DNA of 53,811 nucleotides from Gemmatimonadaceae bacterium (GCA_002726335.1 PBSR01000264.1:1-53811); one strand, 5' to 3'; shown: positions 42,366 through 51,483, numbered from the stretch's first letter. Numbers and translations are program-made. Notes: generated from the sequence alone by a model not told the origin.

Positions 42366-44036
42366 ATGAGTTGGCGCAGCAAGGATATCCTGCAGCGACC
42401 TCAGTGGTCGATGCACCGGTCGCTGTACAAGTCGATGGGCTTCAGCGACTACGACCTGGACCGGCCCTTGATCGGTGTGGCCAACTCCTGGAATCGCGTC
42501 GTTCCCGGCCACTACAACCTGGACCTGGTATCGGAGTACGTGAAGCAGGGCATCCACCAGGGCGGCGGCACTCCCATCGAATTCGGCATGATCGCTGCCT
42601 GCGACGGCATCGCCCAGGGTCACGAGGGCATGCACTACATCCTGCCTACGCGCGACCTGATCGCCAACGACGTGGAAATGATGGTCCAGGCCCACCGCCT
42701 CGACGCGGTCGTACTGCTGGGATCGTGCGACAAGATCGTACCTGGCATGCTCATGGCGGCGGCGCGCCTGGACATTCCTGCCATCATCATCGTCGGCGGC
42801 CCCATGGAGGGCGGCTGCAATTTCGACCACCGGGCGGCTGACACCACGTCTCTCACCGAGGGACTCGGGATGCTGCAGACCGGCCAGGTCGACGAGGAGA
42901 CCTACCGCCGCCTGGAGGATGAAGCCACGCCCACCTGCGGCTCCTGCTCCTTCCTGGGCACGGCCAACACCATGTGCTGTATCGCCGAAGCCATGGGTAT
43001 GTCACTACCCGGCTCCGCCTCGATTCCCGCCACCCATGCAGCCCGCAACCGGGCGGCGCAGACGACGGGGCGGCGCATCGTCGAGATGGTTCACGAGGGC
43101 CTGACAGCGCGGCAGATCATCAACCAGGAATCGATCGAAAACGGCCTTCGCCTCAGCACCGCCATCGGCGGCTCGACGAACACGGCCCTGCACATGCCGG
43201 CCATCGCCTACGAAGCCGAGTGTGAGATGGACATGGACCTGTTCGAGCGAATCTGCCGCACGACACCACACATCGCCCGCATGAACCCGGCGGCAGCCGC
43301 GAATGTGCCCGACTTCCACGCCGCCGGCGGTGTGCCGGCGGTAATGAAGGAGATCCTGCCGCTGCTGCATGGAGATGCGCGCACGGTGACGGGCAGCACA
43401 GTTGCCGAAGATCTCGAAGGTGTGCGGGACGGTGATCGCAGCATCGTCCGTTCGCTGGCCGAGCCCTGGAGTGCCGGCGGTGGCCTGGCCATCCTGCGGG
43501 GCAACCTGGCCCCCGGCACGGGTATCACCAAACCCGCGGCCATCGCCGATACGATGCAGACCTTCACTGGTAAAGCCCGCTGCTTCGACGGCGAAGAGGC
43601 GGCCAACGAGGCGATTCTGGCCGGCGTGGTACAGGCAGGTGAGGTCGTCGTCATCCGCTATGAGGGACCCAAGGGCGGACCGGGCATGCGCGAGATGTAC
43701 ATCGCCATGAAACTGCTCTACGGCCGGGGGTTGGCACTGACTACGGCCCTGATCACCGACGGCCGTTTCTCCGGCACCAACAACGGCTGCTTCGTCGGAC
43801 ACATCTCGCCGGAAGCGGCTGAAGGGGGCCCCCTGGCCGCAGTCGAAGACGGTGACGAGGTCACCATCGATATCCCCAACCGATCCCTGCAGCTGGCCGT
43901 GTCCGACGACGAGTTGCAGCAGCGTCTGGATGCCTGGGAGCGACCACAGCCGAAGTTCCGCAACGGTTATCTGTCCCTCTACGCCCGCCTCGCCGAGTCG
44001 GCCGACAAGGGCGCCATCATCCGCCACCGCATGTAG
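42366..44036 (+). CDS. Dihydroxy-acid/sugar-acid dehydratase (IlvD/Edd family)
   Basis: A 556-residue Fe-S dehydratase, 13 bp after GRE2. Cluster ligands lie in LLGSCDKIVPGMLMAAARLD and ATPTCGSCSFLGTANTM. IGGSTNTALHMPAIA and RYEGPKGGPGMREMYIAMKL followed by LITDGRFSGTNNG are family-typical substrate and Mg loops. It dehydrates 2,3-dihydroxy acids. In this context, away from any branched-chain amino-acid genes, a sugar-acid dehydratase (aldonate or uronate-derived) is more likely than IlvD proper, but sequence reading alone cannot separate them. Oxygen-sensitive Fe-S chemistry suits the anaerobic GRE setting. Confidence 0.9.
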   Translation: MSWRSKDILQRPQWSMHRSLYKSMGFSDYDLDRPLIGVANSWNRVVPGHYNLDLVSEYVKQGIHQGGGTPIEFGMIAACDGIAQGHEGMHYILPTRDLIANDVEMMVQAHRLDAVVLLGSCDKIVPGMLMAAARLDIPAIIIVGGPMEGGCNFDHRAADTTSLTEGLGMLQTGQVDEETYRRLEDEATPTCGSCSFLGTANTMCCIAEAMGMSLPGSASIPATHAARNRAAQTTGRRIVEMVHEGLTARQIINQESIENGLRLSTAIGGSTNTALHMPAIAYEAECEMDMDLFERICRTTPHIARMNPAAAANVPDFHAAGGVPAVMKEILPLLHGDARTVTGSTVAEDLEGVRDGDRSIVRSLAEPWSAGGGLAILRGNLAPGTGITKPAAIADTMQTFTGKARCFDGEEAANEAILAGVVQAGEVVVIRYEGPKGGPGMREMYIAMKLLYGRGLALTTALITDGRFSGTNNGCFVGHISPEAAEGGPLAAVEDGDEVTIDIPNRSLQLAVSDDELQQRLDAWERPQPKFRNGYLSLYARLAESADKGAIIRHRM

Positions 44037-44051
44037 CCCAGAGACAGCAGC

Positions 44052-44903
44052 ATGGACGGTGAGGACGAGACAGGCCCACGCTTCAAACGATGGCTGGACG
44101 AACTCAGCCGGCGAGAGGACGAGCAACACTTCAGTCTCTGGGCAGTGGAAGGCCATCGGAAGCTCATACGGAGTTTCCTGGGGGTGGGTGCCCTCTTCCT
44201 CGTTCTGTTCTCCGTCAACGACCTGCTGGACGTCGATCCGAGGGTAGGTTTTCCCGCTCTCGTCGCGGCGCGGCTGGTCTTCCTGCTGGGTCTCGCAGCA
44301 ACTTACTACCTGATCCGCAAGCCAGTCTCCCCCGTGTTTTTTCGTAGAGCCCTGATCTGTCTGTCCCTGACATTGGCAGCTCTCGGATTCCTGACAGATC
44401 TGGCTCGACCGAACGATTACTTCACCCATATCGGTACCGACGTGACGATCCTGTACCTCGTCTATCTGCTCGTGCCGATTCCCGTCCGCTACCAGGTTCT
44501 GGTCTGTGTTCCTTTTTCGGTCGCTGTGGTCGCCCTTCTCTTCCTGTACAAAGAGCCTATCTACACGATGGTTCCCATCTCCTACACTCTGTCCATCGTC
44601 AGTGCCAACATCTTTGGCTTCTGGATATCGGTCCGGCAGGGCCGTTTGCGCCGCACGAACTTTACTCACCTGTCGGGAGAGCAGGAATCGAGAAAGCAAC
44701 TGCAGAAGGCCCTGGATGAGATCAAGACATTGTCAGACCTGATTCCCATCTGTTCGGGGTGCAAGAACATCCGTGATGATGAAGGATACTGGAGTCAGGT
44801 GGAGTCATACCTTGGAACACGCCTGGACGTGGCCTTCACTCATGGGTTGTGCCCGGCCTGCGTGGCCCGCCTCTATCCGGGACTGACCGATGATCCCGAA
44901 TGA
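44052..44903 (+). CDS. Membrane protein with C-terminal four-cysteine tail
   Basis: A 283-residue protein. Residues ~42-195 hold about six hydrophobic helices (FLGVGALFLVLFSVNDLLDV to YTLSIVSANIFGFWISVRQG), then a short helical linker. The C-terminus reads KTLSDLIPICSGCKNIRDDE, then GYWSQVESYLGTRLDVAFTH and GLCPACVARLYPGL. This CxxC...CxxC tail is a well-known ending of environmental sensor kinases and response proteins, presumably metal- or redox-binding. Here it sits on a stand-alone membrane sensor, 36 bp before an HK gene, so it may be the split sensory arm of that kinase. The signal is unknown. Confidence 0.72.
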   Translation: MDGEDETGPRFKRWLDELSRREDEQHFSLWAVEGHRKLIRSFLGVGALFLVLFSVNDLLDVDPRVGFPALVAARLVFLLGLAATYYLIRKPVSPVFFRRALICLSLTLAALGFLTDLARPNDYFTHIGTDVTILYLVYLLVPIPVRYQVLVCVPFSVAVVALLFLYKEPIYTMVPISYTLSIVSANIFGFWISVRQGRLRRTNFTHLSGEQESRKQLQKALDEIKTLSDLIPICSGCKNIRDDEGYWSQVESYLGTRLDVAFTHGLCPACVARLYPGLTDDPE

Positions 44904-44939
44904 CCTCGGGGCAGATCCGTCCTCCCTTGACCTCGTGCC

Positions 44940-46727
44940 ATGATCTGGCAGACGACACCGTACAACAACCTGTTGCTGACGGCGACGGCGATCTCCATCG
45001 CCCTGGCAGTGTACATCTGGCAGCGTCGGGGCCGCCCCGGGGCAGCGTGGCTGTTTGTCGTCGTCTGCGGCATCGTCATCTGGTGCGCCGGCTATACCCT
45101 TCAGATCGCCTTCGTCTCCCCACTGCTGAAAACCCTCACGGGTTACGGCAAGTACGCCGGGATTGTCATGATTCCCACGGGGTTGCTGGCTTTCTCCCTG
45201 GCCTACACGGGACGGTCCGATTGGTTCAGTCACCGAGCCGGCTGGTTCGCCATCGTGCCTGTTCTGACCCTGCTGGCGCTGTGGACCGACCCCCTCCACC
45301 ACCAGTTCTGGTCGGGGTCGCGCATCCTGACCATCGACGAAGTCGACATTCTGTATCTGGAGGCCAACTACGGCTTCTGGCTACACGCCTTCTATTCCTA
45401 CGTCCTGCTGCTGGTAGGCAATGTCGTCCTTCTGCAGGCCCTGCTGCGTTCGCCCTACACCTATCGCCTGCCATTCGTCGTCGTCATCGTCGGCAGTCTG
45501 GCACCGTGGGCTGCCAACGCGCTGTCCATCTTCGAACTCTCCCCTTTCGGCTATCTGGATCTGACCCCCATCGCCTTCTGTTTCACCGGAGCGGCGTTGG
45601 CCTGGGGGCTCTACCGACTGCGCCTGCTGGACCTGCGCCCCATGGCCATGGATCTGGCCGTCGAGCGTATGCGCGACTGCCTCCTGGTGCTCGACAGCGA
45701 GCATCACCTGATCGACCTCAATCCGGCGGCTCGAGTGCTGCTCCAGACCGGGCAGGCCCGGGACGCCATCGGCAGGCCAATCGACGAATCGTTACCCGCC
45801 CTGGCCAGTCTCGCCCGGCACTCGAGCCAGGGGGATGCGGCAGCGCCCGTCACGATCGAGATCAACGGTGAGTCGCGGTCCTATGAGGCGCAGCGGATCT
45901 CGATGCGAACGCAGCGCACCGGCTGTCTGATCCTGCTGCACGACATTACCGCACGGCAACAGACGGAGGATCGGCTGCGCGCGCTGAAGGAGGAGGCGGA
46001 CGCCGCAAGCCAGGCGAAGAGCCGTTTTCTGGCACACATGAATCACGAACTGCGCAATCCGCTGATGGGGATTCTAGGTCACGCCGAGATGATGGAGATG
46101 CAGATGAATGGTGAGTTGAACCAGGATCAGCAGCGCTCCATGCGATCGATCATCGACAACGGCGAGAACCTGCTGGCGATGATCAACGTATCCCTGGATA
46201 TGTCCCGCATCGAAGCGGGACGTGTCACCTTCTATCCGGAGGAGTTTGCGGTCTCAGACCTGGTGACGGAACTTGCCGAGCACGTTCGACCTCTGGTCGA
46301 ACGCGAGAGGAATCACCTCTACGTGACGGGCCTCACCATGGCCGGTACAATCGTGGCGGATCGCGTGAAGGTGCGCCAGTGCCTGCTCAACCTGCTGACG
46401 AATGCCGCCAAGTTCACAGCCGATGGTGAGGTCCGGATTCACGCAGAACGCCACAGTTCACCCAACGGCGGATCCCGGTGCTTTCTGGAGGTTCACGACA
46501 CCGGAATCGGAATCGCCGACCACAGGCAGGAGGCCGTCTTCGGGGCTTTCTCCCAGGCCAGCGACAGCACGGCGAGTCACCACGGTGGCACCGGGCTTGG
46601 TCTGGCCATCGCCCGCGACAGCGCACGCTTGATGGGAGGCGACATCGAACTGAAAAGTCAGCTCGGCGAGGGGTCGGTGTTCACCCTGTGGCTCCCGGAT
46701 CGGATGCCACATGAATCGGAGTCATAG
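44940..46727 (+). CDS. Membrane sensor histidine kinase (7TM-PAS-HisKA-HATPase)
   Basis: A 595-residue kinase. Residues 1-220 contain about seven membrane helices of the histidine-kinase N-terminal 7TM type (LLTATAISIALAVYIWQRRG onward). A PAS domain spans ~235-340 (DCLLVLDSEHHLIDLNPAAR). The HisKA His369 is in FLAHMNHELRNPLMGILGHA. The ATPase domain shows LLNLLTNAAKFTADGEVRIH (N box), VHDTGIGIADHRQEAVFGAF (G1) and HHGGTGLGLAIARDSARLMG (G2). No receiver domain or response regulator is adjacent. It overlaps, or nearly abuts, the sulfatase gene and is inside the GRE operon, so it probably senses the pathway's substrate or redox state. Confidence 0.93.
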   Translation: MIWQTTPYNNLLLTATAISIALAVYIWQRRGRPGAAWLFVVVCGIVIWCAGYTLQIAFVSPLLKTLTGYGKYAGIVMIPTGLLAFSLAYTGRSDWFSHRAGWFAIVPVLTLLALWTDPLHHQFWSGSRILTIDEVDILYLEANYGFWLHAFYSYVLLLVGNVVLLQALLRSPYTYRLPFVVVIVGSLAPWAANALSIFELSPFGYLDLTPIAFCFTGAALAWGLYRLRLLDLRPMAMDLAVERMRDCLLVLDSEHHLIDLNPAARVLLQTGQARDAIGRPIDESLPALASLARHSSQGDAAAPVTIEINGESRSYEAQRISMRTQRTGCLILLHDITARQQTEDRLRALKEEADAASQAKSRFLAHMNHELRNPLMGILGHAEMMEMQMNGELNQDQQRSMRSIIDNGENLLAMINVSLDMSRIEAGRVTFYPEEFAVSDLVTELAEHVRPLVERERNHLYVTGLTMAGTIVADRVKVRQCLLNLLTNAAKFTADGEVRIHAERHSSPNGGSRCFLEVHDTGIGIADHRQEAVFGAFSQASDSTASHHGGTGLGLAIARDSARLMGGDIELKSQLGEGSVFTLWLPDRMPHESES

Positions 46728-46746
46728 AGGAGGCCACAGCAAGAAG

Positions 46747-48222
46747 ATGCCCGATGCAGACAGACCCAACATCCTCATCATTCAGGCCGACCAGCACCGC
46801 GCTGACTGCATTGGTGCCTACGGCAATACCGACATCCGGACCCCGCATATAGACGCGCTGGCCAGCGACGGCGTACGCTACGCCAACTCCTTCTGCCCCT
46901 ACCCGGTCTGCACACCGTCGCGCTATTCCTTCCTTTCCGGCCTGTACGTGCGTCAGCACCTGGGCGGCAGCAACCACTGCAGCCTGCCCGCGGGTCTGCC
47001 GACCTTTCCCCGGATCCTGCGCGATGCCGGGTACCGCACCAAGGCTGTCGGCAAGATGCATCTCACGCCTACCTATGCCGATGTCGGCTTTGATGAGCTG
47101 ATTCTCGCCGAACAGAACGGCGTCGGCCGCTACGACGATGACTACCATCGCTGGCTGCGCCAGGAAGATCAGGGATATTATGTCGACCTGCTCGACCAGG
47201 AACGCGAATACCGCGACCACGCTCCGGCCGAATACTGGCAGCACGTGGGCGCCCTCGAATCCGACCTGGACGAGGAGCACCACTCCACCACCTGGATCGC
47301 CGAACAGGCGATGGACGAAGTGCAGACCTGGCAGGGCGGCGGCCACCTGTTGATGGCCAGCTTCATCAAGCCACACCACCCTTTCGATCCGCCCGCTCCC
47401 TGGAGCCGGATGTACGATCCGGGTGAGCTTGGCCTGTTGCCCGGTTACACGCCAGAGCCACTCCCCCAGGATCTTGCTTTCAGCAGGGGCTACTTCCCCA
47501 GCGATGAGATGACGGAAGTCAGAATCCGCCGCGCCATGGCCTACTACTACGCCACCATCTCACAGATCGACCACCATGTGGGCCGGCTGACATCATTGCT
47601 CAGAGAAAAAGGGCTCTATGACAACACGCTGATCCTGTACAACAGTGACCACGGCGACTACATGGGGTATCACCACCTGCTGCTCAAAGGCAATCACATG
47701 TACGAGCCGCTGATTCGTGTGCCGCTCATCGTCAAGTATCCTGGCCAGCTGCAGGCCGGCTCCGTCAGCGACGCCCTCGTCAATACCATCGACTGCGCGC
47801 CGACGCTGCTGCGGCAGGCCGGCTGTGATGTCCCCGCAGTCATGCCGGGACTGGACCTGGCGGACGCACCACAACGTCCGCTGGTCTTTGCCGAGTCGGG
47901 ACGCGGTCGCTCCTACATGGTGCGCTCGCCGACACACAAACTGCTGTTCTGTCAGGACGACACCCATTCACAGTATTTCGACCTGGCGCGTGACCCGCAC
48001 GAACTGCAGAACCTGTACAGAGAACCTGCCCATCAGCGGGATATCGCCGACATGAAGACGGCCCTGGCCAACTGGGCGTTGTTCGACGCCCCCTACCCGG
48101 TGCATACAGACGAAGGGGCGCCCATCATCTCTGCTGCCAACGCGCAGCAGCACAACGCTGAAAGCCGCGACGAGATCTACGCCTACTTCGAGGGAAAGAT
48201 GAAGGAAAGACTGAGGCCCTGA
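46747..48222 (+). CDS. Type I (formylglycine-dependent) sulfatase
   Basis: A 491-residue sulfatase. NILIIQADQHRADCIGAYGN binds the metal. Cys55 in PVCTPSRYSFLSGLY is the maturation site (C-x-P-S-R). HHPFDPPAPWSRMYDP and LYNSDHGDYMGYHHLLLKGN are further catalytic-face motifs, and the C-terminal DLARDPHELQNLYREP is typical. No signal peptide is visible. ATG 46747 is preferred; ATG 46711 would overlap the kinase by 17 bp. A GAGGAGG site lies about 13 nt upstream. It is the last gene of the 34797-48222 operon and suggests a sulfated substrate for the pathway. Confidence 0.9.
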   Translation: MPDADRPNILIIQADQHRADCIGAYGNTDIRTPHIDALASDGVRYANSFCPYPVCTPSRYSFLSGLYVRQHLGGSNHCSLPAGLPTFPRILRDAGYRTKAVGKMHLTPTYADVGFDELILAEQNGVGRYDDDYHRWLRQEDQGYYVDLLDQEREYRDHAPAEYWQHVGALESDLDEEHHSTTWIAEQAMDEVQTWQGGGHLLMASFIKPHHPFDPPAPWSRMYDPGELGLLPGYTPEPLPQDLAFSRGYFPSDEMTEVRIRRAMAYYYATISQIDHHVGRLTSLLREKGLYDNTLILYNSDHGDYMGYHHLLLKGNHMYEPLIRVPLIVKYPGQLQAGSVSDALVNTIDCAPTLLRQAGCDVPAVMPGLDLADAPQRPLVFAESGRGRSYMVRSPTHKLLFCQDDTHSQYFDLARDPHELQNLYREPAHQRDIADMKTALANWALFDAPYPVHTDEGAPIISAANAQQHNAESRDEIYAYFEGKMKERLRP

Positions 48223-48235
48223 GAACGGACCTCAC

Positions 48236-49291
48236 TCAGGAGAAATGTGTGGCGTAGCGCTCCATGGCACTCATCAGGGCGCCGGCATTCTCCAGAGGGA
48301 CTCCGGGATACAGTCCATAGATCATCATCAGCCCGCCTTCCCGGGAGCCGAGCCGTTCGACCTCTTCGCGCACCAGGTCGTCGATCTGTGCGGGCGTGCC
48401 GAAGCGGGTGATGTCCTGCCGATCGATGTCCAGATCGATGCACACCTTTCCTGCGAGACGAGCTTCGATCCAGTCGATGCCGTTGACCAGATCCTGCAGG
48501 TTGATGATCTCCACGCCCGCCTCGAGCAGGTCGTCGACCAGGTCACGTATGTCGCCGTCCGAATGCATGTGGACGAGACTTCCAGCCTCGCGGGCCGGTG
48601 CGATCAGGCGACCGTACGAGGGTTTGAGATACTTGCGGAAATGTGACGGGGACACCATCGGCCCCTCCTGCATCCCCAGATCGTCAGCATATCCCATCCA
48701 TTCGACGCCGGCCGCCACGTAGCGCCGTACGGACTCGGCGTTGAAGGCCTCCACCATCTCGATCAGCTGCCACAGCCGCGGCTCCTCGTCGGCCATGTCG
48801 TACATCAAATTCTCATAGCCGCGTACATCACTCAGGGTGAGAAAGGTGTGTCCGTGGTTCAGGCCCCCACGAGCCAGCCGACCCGCCGCGAGGGCCGCCG
48901 CCATGCCCGCCTCGATCGCCTGCCAGTCGATCGGCGCGGCACCGGAGCTGATCGCCGGATCGGGTGCACGGAAGTCGGGCAGGTCGTCCCAGTCTGCGAG
49001 CGCATGGTGTGTCACCAGCGTGGCGATGCCGTCTTCCGTCGTGTCTCGCGTACATCCCCACGGATCGGTGAATGACCGGTCCGCCTTCGCTTCGCTGTCA
49101 CTGGTCAGTTCCACCCGTGGTGGTGTCGGCTCGAACTCAGGAAAGAGAAATGTGTGCGCCGCCATCAACGCCTCCAGGTCCTGTCGCGGATAGCTGTGCC
49201 AGCAGGCGGCATTGATGTGGAAAGCCATGGGGATGTACTCGGGTCGCTCGAAGCGGGCGGCCCGCAGCACGTTGTCTCGCTCGGTGGCCAC
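48236..49291 (-). CDS. UroD-family (COG0407) protein D
   Basis: A 351-residue UroD-fold protein. GTG 49291 shares its first G with the last base of the radical SAM stop (TAGTG), so the two are coupled; the frame to 49774 is antisense noise. The N-terminus is ATERDNVLRAARFERPEYIP. The barrel shows VEWMGYADDLGMQEGPMVSP, SLVHMHSDGDIRDLVDDLLE in place of H-x-C-G, and GKVCIDLDIDRQDITRFGTP, close to protein C. GGLMMIYGLYPGVPLENAGA is at the C-terminus. It converges with the sulfatase with a 13-bp gap. The role is unknown; it is likely co-expressed with the radical SAM gene and UroD-E. Confidence 0.88.
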   Translation of the reverse strand: MATERDNVLRAARFERPEYIPMAFHINAACWHSYPRQDLEALMAAHTFLFPEFEPTPPRVELTSDSEAKADRSFTDPWGCTRDTTEDGIATLVTHHALADWDDLPDFRAPDPAISSGAAPIDWQAIEAGMAAALAAGRLARGGLNHGHTFLTLSDVRGYENLMYDMADEEPRLWQLIEMVEAFNAESVRRYVAAGVEWMGYADDLGMQEGPMVSPSHFRKYLKPSYGRLIAPAREAGSLVHMHSDGDIRDLVDDLLEAGVEIINLQDLVNGIDWIEARLAGKVCIDLDIDRQDITRFGTPAQIDDLVREEVERLGSREGGLMMIYGLYPGVPLENAGALMSAMERYATHFS

Positions 49292-50322
49292 TACACTACC
49301 CGCTCCCTGAGATGGTGGCAGATCTCGTCCGTCTTCCCCGGATAGCTCCGCTCGATCTCGGCCACCTGGTGCAGCGCCTGCGCCCGGCGTTGCGGTACCG
49401 CCATATCGTCGAGGCGGCCGTAGGTATTGAGGCGACGTCCCAGGGCAAAGTGATTCATCTCTTCCTCGGGCATGCCCAGATAACGATCCAGGATCGCCAG
49501 GATCTCGGGCTTGGCCTCCATCATCTGACCCTCCACCTCCATCAGCAGATTGACGGCGTGATCGTTGGAATAGTACCCGGACACACCTTCCAGCCCCTCT
49601 GCCAGCAGTCGCTGTTCGCGGATGAGCTCGGTCTCGCTCTGCAGCACATAGCCACCCCCCTGCCAGGTCTGTTCCAGTCGCGAACCCACCTTGACGCCAA
49701 TCGTGCGGACGCGGATGAAGTGGGGATCGATCTCGTTCAGGGCCAGTGCCGTCTGCGTCGCGTTCTCCTCCCACAGCTCCCGCCCGCCGAGACCGACGAT
49801 GAGAAACTCCGAGATCTCCATGCCGGCATCCCGGGCCATCCGCCCGGCCTTGATGATGTCGGCCACGGTGGTGCCCTTGTGGATGCGCTCGAGGATCGTA
49901 TCCGAGCCGGATTCCATGCCGCAGTAGAGACGGTTGAGACCGGCGTCGGCGATCTCCTTCATCTCCTGGGGTGTACGCCGCACCATGGTGGCGGCGCGGC
50001 CGTAGCTGGTGATACGCTCCAGCGTCGGGAAATGCTGGCGGATGCAGGCCAGCACCTCCAGCAGCTGTGACGTCTTCATCAGAAAGCTGTCGCCGTCCTG
50101 GAGGAAGCAGGAGGTGAAGGGATGGCCCTGGTAGTAGTCTGCTGCGGCTTCGATGTCAGCGCGGATCTCGTCGACCTTGCGCATGGAGAACGTCATGTCC
50201 TGGTAGTTGACGCAGAAGTCGCACTTGTTCCACGGACAGCCGCGGGTGGTGCGGATCAGCAGGCTGTTGGCCTCGGCTACCGGGCGGATTGGGCCGAGCT
50301 CGAATGGGGGTCTTTCGGTCAC
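49291..50322 (-). CDS. Radical SAM protein (CX4CX2C type)
   Basis: A 343-residue radical SAM enzyme. The cluster motif is in IRTTRGCPWNKCDFCVNYQD, giving C-x4-C-x2-C rather than the standard CX3CX2C; this spacing occurs in a group of environmental radical SAM proteins annotated only by domain. EITSYGRAA-like strands, GLNRLYCGMESGSDTILERI and EISEFLIVGLGGRELWEENA follow the Elp3/YgiQ-like barrel. GTG 50322 has GAGGAAAG upstream and is chosen over 50391. No B12-binding domain is visible. It lies between two UroD-family genes, 1-nt overlapping UroD-D, so it may modify a UroD substrate or supply a radical step. It does not look like a GRE activase. Confidence 0.88.
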   Translation of the reverse strand: MTERPPFELGPIRPVAEANSLLIRTTRGCPWNKCDFCVNYQDMTFSMRKVDEIRADIEAAADYYQGHPFTSCFLQDGDSFLMKTSQLLEVLACIRQHFPTLERITSYGRAATMVRRTPQEMKEIADAGLNRLYCGMESGSDTILERIHKGTTVADIIKAGRMARDAGMEISEFLIVGLGGRELWEENATQTALALNEIDPHFIRVRTIGVKVGSRLEQTWQGGGYVLQSETELIREQRLLAEGLEGVSGYYSNDHAVNLLMEVEGQMMEAKPEILAILDRYLGMPEEEMNHFALGRRLNTYGRLDDMAVPQRRAQALHQVAEIERSYPGKTDEICHHLRERVV

Positions 50323-50353
50323 GTCTTTCCTCTTGTGGAGTGTGGGTCTTTGA

Positions 50354-51439
50354 TCAGTCGACGCCGATGCGCCGGCGCAGGGCCTCGGCATAGTAGCAGT
50401 AGTTGCTCCAGGACACGTCGTCGGGGACGAGATGATCGAGGGCGGCGATATAGCGACCCGTCTCGATCACGGGCGCCACCCGTTCCATCTCGGCATCGAT
50501 GGCTTTGGGGCCGATGGCCAGGGCGCGTTTGTCGATGCCTCCCATCATACCCAGGGAAGGCCAGCGGCGCCGTATCTGCGCCACATCACAACCGGCAGCT
50601 ACCTCGAAGGGCCACAGGTAATTCACGCCGGCGGCCGTCATGTTCGGCAGGATGAGCCGCGGATCGCCATCGGTATCGACCGAGATGATGGGGATGTCGT
50701 GGCTGCGGGCGAAGTCGCGGATCCGCTGGTAGTTCGGCGCCATGAACTCATCCCAGTGGCGCGGCGAGATGAGCGGCCCCTGGCGGCCGCACATGTCCTC
50801 CCAGATGTGGATCACGTCGATGCGCAGCACTTCGACGACGCGGGCGAAGACGGCCAGGTACACCGTCGTCAGGTGATCCATGATGTCGTGCACGAGCTGG
50901 GGATCCGTATAGAAGGCGAGCAGGCACTCCTCATCCCCGAGGAGCCAGCGGAGCCCCCCGAAGACACCGACGTCGGGATAATTGCCCAGCTGCAGCGCCA
51001 CGCCTTCGCGAGCCGACGCCTCGGCCTGTTGGCGCCAGTTCCCCAGGAACCGATCGGGGTGATCGGGGTCCAGGCGCTCGGCGCGGAAACGCTCCCAGTC
51101 GTCCCGGTTCTTGACGGGAAACTCGATGAACTCCGACATCGACTCGCCATGCTTGTAGTCACGGCGCAGGATGCCCCAGGAGTCGGTGAAGAGGATGAAG
51201 TCGTCATCCTCGCGCAGCACCTGGCGCTCGATTCGCGGGCAGGGGCCGTAATTGACCTGCACGGTGGCCGGTGGCCGATCCGAACCCAGGTGGGCGCGCA
51301 GGTTGCAGTCAGCGGGCATCCCTTCGCGTTCCCAGCGACTCCGAGTGGTCGGCCATGGCCCCCAGAACAGCCAGTACGGGGGGCGGTCCACGGAATCACC
51401 GCGCAGGCAGGCGAGGAAGCGTTCTCTTTCGGTCATCAT
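50354..51439 (-). CDS. UroD-family (COG0407) protein E
   Basis: A 361-residue UroD-fold protein, with starts at ATG 51439 or 51436. The opening TERERFLACLRGDSVDRPPY is canonical. VIHIWEDMCGRQGPLISPRH and the strand IPIISVDTDGDPRLILPNMT replace the His of HSDG with Val-Asp-Thr, so even the first zinc-type ligand is lost. AAGCDVAQIRRRWPSLGMMG with GGIDKRALAIGPKAIDAEME and HLVPDDVSWSNYCYYAEALR follow, a common COG0407 C-terminal pattern. It is the first gene of a minus-strand UroD-E / radical SAM / UroD-D operon, divergent from activase 2. Confidence 0.88.
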   Translation of the reverse strand: MMTERERFLACLRGDSVDRPPYWLFWGPWPTTRSRWEREGMPADCNLRAHLGSDRPPATVQVNYGPCPRIERQVLREDDDFILFTDSWGILRRDYKHGESMSEFIEFPVKNRDDWERFRAERLDPDHPDRFLGNWRQQAEASAREGVALQLGNYPDVGVFGGLRWLLGDEECLLAFYTDPQLVHDIMDHLTTVYLAVFARVVEVLRIDVIHIWEDMCGRQGPLISPRHWDEFMAPNYQRIRDFARSHDIPIISVDTDGDPRLILPNMTAAGVNYLWPFEVAAGCDVAQIRRRWPSLGMMGGIDKRALAIGPKAIDAEMERVAPVIETGRYIAALDHLVPDDVSWSNYCYYAEALRRRIGVD

Positions 51440-51474
51440 CAGTGACGGGCGATCCGGTTCGGGTTTAGTTAGGG

Positions 51475-51483
51475 TATACTATA
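51475..51483. promoter_or_regulatory. Overlapping divergent -10 elements between UroD-E and activase 2
   Basis: TATACT (plus, 51475-51480) and TATAGT (minus, 51483-51478) overlap in an otherwise GC-rich 88-bp spacer. They would serve activase 2 and UroD-E respectively. The plus start site would then lie near 51487, favouring initiation at ATG 51528 over ATG 51492. No convincing -35 was found for either side. Confidence 0.4.

Noticed and set aside
42366..44036. IlvD as a branched-chain amino-acid biosynthesis gene
   Set aside because: No ilv or leu neighbours are present and the gene lies inside a GRE catabolic operon, so the more general dehydratase call is kept.
43005..44699. 564-codon open frame on the minus strand
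   Set aside because: It is antisense to IlvD/Edd and the membrane-protein gene, and its translation has no coherent motif.
48211..48238. Inverted repeat CCTGAG/CTCAGG between the sulfatase and UroD-D as a terminator
   Set aside because: It has only 6-bp arms with a long loop and no T-tract, so it is too weak to claim.
33615..51439. UroD-family genes as heme-biosynthesis HemE
   Set aside because: There are five divergent copies with COG0407-type openings and no heme context; the copy number and sequence pattern do not fit HemE.
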